From Tyto alba (Eukaryota; Chordata; Aves; Strigiformes; Tytonidae), in NCBI RefSeq assembly GCF_018691265.1, contig NW_024881300.1, positions 5,841,546-5,905,545 on the forward strand: a stretch of DNA of 64,000 nt, in the 5' to 3' direction. Made by a program: the position numbers and the translations under genes. Positions 61,640 to 64,000 of this stretch are shown piece by piece; position 1 is the first letter of the stretch; the number at the start of each line of letters is the position of its first letter. Below the pieces are notes generated by a model. It was not told the DNA's origin, did no database searches, and saw only the letters and a list, made by a program, of their open reading frames with translations.

Positions 61640-62641
61640 GTGCTGAATGCTATTTTTTAAACTGGCGTATTCTGGGAATATCTATTCTGAATTTAGAAAA
61701 CTAAAATTTTATGGTTTTAGTATTATCCTGTGTTGCTGATTTGGCTTGATTTTACTGTGCCAGAAGTACTAATCCTTTGTATTCTCTTAGTGTTCTCTAG
61801 ATCTAACCTTAGTTGCTTTGTGCTTTTCTTCTATAAGAAATTGGGGAAGTAAAACTGCTGCACCAGCATATTTAGTGAAACAAGAAATAAAATTCATGAA
61901 ACAGAACTATCTTATCAGAGTAAGATAAAAGTAACATATTAAAGCTTTATAGTCAGCATTTTCAAAGACTACTGATGAGTCTAATATTGAAAAGGAGCAT
62001 TTGCAATTCTCCATCTTTAAGGTGGTTGTTTGCTATTATGGTTACTATTAGACAGGAACTAAAGCAAAAGAGAGGAAGTTTGAAGAATCCAGGAAAGACC
62101 TAAGTTATCTTAAAGTATGAGATGACGGCAGTTTGAATAGACAGTACACTGAAATGATGGATTTATAAATTCTAGCACTTGTCAAATATGCTTTGAAGTA
62201 ATAATTAGAAACATGTACTACATGTCATTCTTCTTGATCTGAGAACTGAAAGAGGAGGGGAAAAATAATACCAAAAATACCCCCAAACACCAGATTTTAA
62301 AATGATGCAAAACAACAGAAATGTAAGTCATTAAGTAACCCATTACTTTTTAGGTAACAAAATAATTAGTCAGAATATTAAATTAAGTAGAAAGTCAGAT
62401 TTAAGACTGAATGCATAAGCCCACAGGAAAAGTATCAACAGGAGCCATTTTTAACCTAGCTGGTAATATTTTTTCTGGTTATGAATATGAATGCTCTTCA
62501 GTTGCTTACTCTGATATATTTATCAGAGCTCATTGACATGGAAGTAACTTATGATGACTTTACAAGTAGAAAGGAGTACTTATCTAACTGGAGGTCTAAA
62601 GAGCAAAGGATGGGATTTGAAACTAAATTTGAGTTTTGATA

Positions 62642-62690
62642 AGCTGCAATATATATAGCTGCAGTATATTTAGCTGCAATATATATATGC
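62642..62690 (+). repeat. 15-bp tandem repeat, three copies
   Basis: AGCTGCAATATATAT (62642-62656), AGCTGCAGTATATTT (62657-62671) and AGCTGCAATATATATATGC (from 62672). A short minisatellite-like array with two substitutions in the middle copy. Confidence 0.8.
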
Positions 62691-64000
62691 ATAATTTTTT
62701 TCACACTGTGGTTAATATGAGAAAGAATCAAATTCCATTCAATTTTGCATGTTTATATTATCCTCACACAATACTGTAATTGGGTGGGGGTAAGACACAG
62801 TATCAAATTTTAAGTATTAAAGCTCTAAGTAAAAATAACAGCTGTAGTTAAAATGTGCAATTTGATGTATTTTTTTCACTACAGATGCAATCTTAACAAA
62901 TTAAAATGCTATACTGATGCTTTTTACCCATAGTAAGGGTTTTTTTTCTAAATGGTTTATCTTTCAAATACAGGGGTTTTAAAGTTTAATTTGTTTTTTA
63001 AATTAAACCATTAGTCTAAGATCTACATATAGAAAAATACATGCATAGATATATACAAAAGCAGAAATCCCATTATATTTCTTTGTTTAGTTTTTTACAT
63101 AATACTGATATTTATTTCATATTATTTCTGTAACTTACATGCTGACATGTATTAGCATACTGAAAATATAGAGAGTAAGACCTCTTTTTATCAATAAATT
63201 TTATTTTATGTTTATTTACTTAAGGATTGTACTTCCTGTTGAAATGAAGGGCAATTGTAAGTTTACAGAGCATTTGAATTACTTAACTGTGTGAATAGTT
63301 GGTACTGATGTAGCTAACTGGCTTTGAGATTTGACAAAGTTGTTTGGGTTTTTTTTTTTATTTTATCTGGTGGTATAATCAATGGTGAGTATTTAAACAC
63401 TAAAAATAAATTAATACTCCTGTTGGAGATAGCCTGCAGTAGTGATGGGTATAGCTTAGTTCAGGACTGTAACAATATTGCTTATGTAGCCTTCCCTACT
63501 TCTTGGGGAGGAAATAAAACTCAAGAGTTAAGAAAGTTTCTATCTCACCAGTCAAACAGCTCCAGATATTTCTGCTTTTTTGTATTTATTCATCCCAAGA
63601 AACAGTTTATCTTTAAAAGCTCTTAGTTGGTGCCACCTGCACGTTGGAAAACCAAATCCTTAAAAACAATTCAACTTCAGGAGAAATATTGAAACAATTT
63701 TATGTTTATTCTTCAGAAAGGGTGGGGGAGGCAAGCCATTTGAAGGGAAGAGAGTATTTTATTCAAGTGATCAAAAGTTATGAGCAAATTGCAAATGCAA
63801 CTCGAAGTTCAGATGTATAGTTGACGCGGTTATGGTGGGAAAGCTTCACATCTCTCAAGAACTTAGTATTTTTTACAATAAATTAGAAATTGTCTATTCT
63901 GAAAAAAAATCAATATGTTGATGGTATGTTATGGATTTGCATAGAAGAGGCAATATCTAATCATTGAAATGTCTCAAGCTGTAGGAAGTAATTCATGCCT

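Larger units (their letters stand above)
7650..64000 (+). other. RPGRIP1L: RPGRIP1L gene span (3' end outside window)
   Basis: RPGRIP1L (RPGR-interacting protein 1-like, NPHP8/MKS5) is a scaffold of the ciliary transition zone. It organises the MKS and NPHP modules and binds nephrocystin-4 through its C2 region; loss causes Joubert and Meckel syndromes in humans. A non-coding exon 1 and 21 coding exons can be read here, each with AG/GT borders and compatible phase, giving an uninterrupted 1104-codon frame. The order is a short N-terminal segment, a long heptad-rich coiled coil (about residues 60-565), C2-N (about 590-745), C2-C (about 780-915) and an acidic linker (about 960-1104). The human protein is about 1315 residues, so roughly the last 210, including the C-terminal RPGR-interacting-type domain, are missing because the window ends. 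The left boundary is approximate. Confidence 0.95.
58490..64000 (+). other. RPGRIP1L: RPGRIP1L intron 22 (partial)
   Basis: At least 5.5 kb with the next canonical exon not reached. It holds a T18 run (59679-59696), a mixed-composition block with homeodomain-like words (about 60480-61420), a possible alternative last exon (61601-61639 coding) and three 15-bp tandem repeats (62642-62690). Confidence 0.8.

Overview
This window is vertebrate, almost certainly avian, nuclear DNA. The bird call rests on repeats: a roughly 830 bp CR1 LINE 3' end with the typical avian CR1 tail, two further CR1 pieces, no Alu/B1/L1-type repeats, and compact introns. The species cannot be fixed from the sequence alone.

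Layout: (1) Bases 1-7431 are the start of intron 1 of FTO, read on the minus strand. It is AT-rich and shows no recognisable exon. (2) Bases about 7040-7960 are a CpG island holding a head-to-head promoter. FTO coding exon 1 (13 codons) runs leftward from 7470. RPGRIP1L non-coding exon 1 ends at 7724 and is transcribed rightward. ZNF143-like, ETS-like and RFX half-site-like motifs lie between the two genes. (3) Bases 7725-64000 are RPGRIP1L. I reconstructed 21 consecutive coding exons (exons 2-22). They join in phase without a stop and give 3312 nt, or 1104 codons: the whole N-terminal coiled-coil region, both C2 domains and the acidic linker. The C-terminal RPGR-interacting-type domain (about 200 residues in mammals) lies beyond the window's right edge, so the gene is partial here.

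The FTO/RPGRIP1L divergent pair is a conserved vertebrate neighbourhood. FTO encodes a 2-oxoglutarate/Fe(II)-dependent nucleic-acid demethylase. RPGRIP1L encodes a scaffold of the ciliary transition zone and basal body. They share regulatory DNA but not a biochemical pathway. Everything else is intronic: simple repeats, CR1 and a MIR-like remnant, a T42 tract with features of the 3' end of a reverse-oriented retrocopy (intron 7), a broken coding-like relic (intron 7), and some possible regulatory blocks.

No operon, CRISPR array, phage or other prokaryotic system is present, and I found no clearly new biological system. The most interesting leftovers are the two intron 7 signals and a possible alternative last exon in intron 22.
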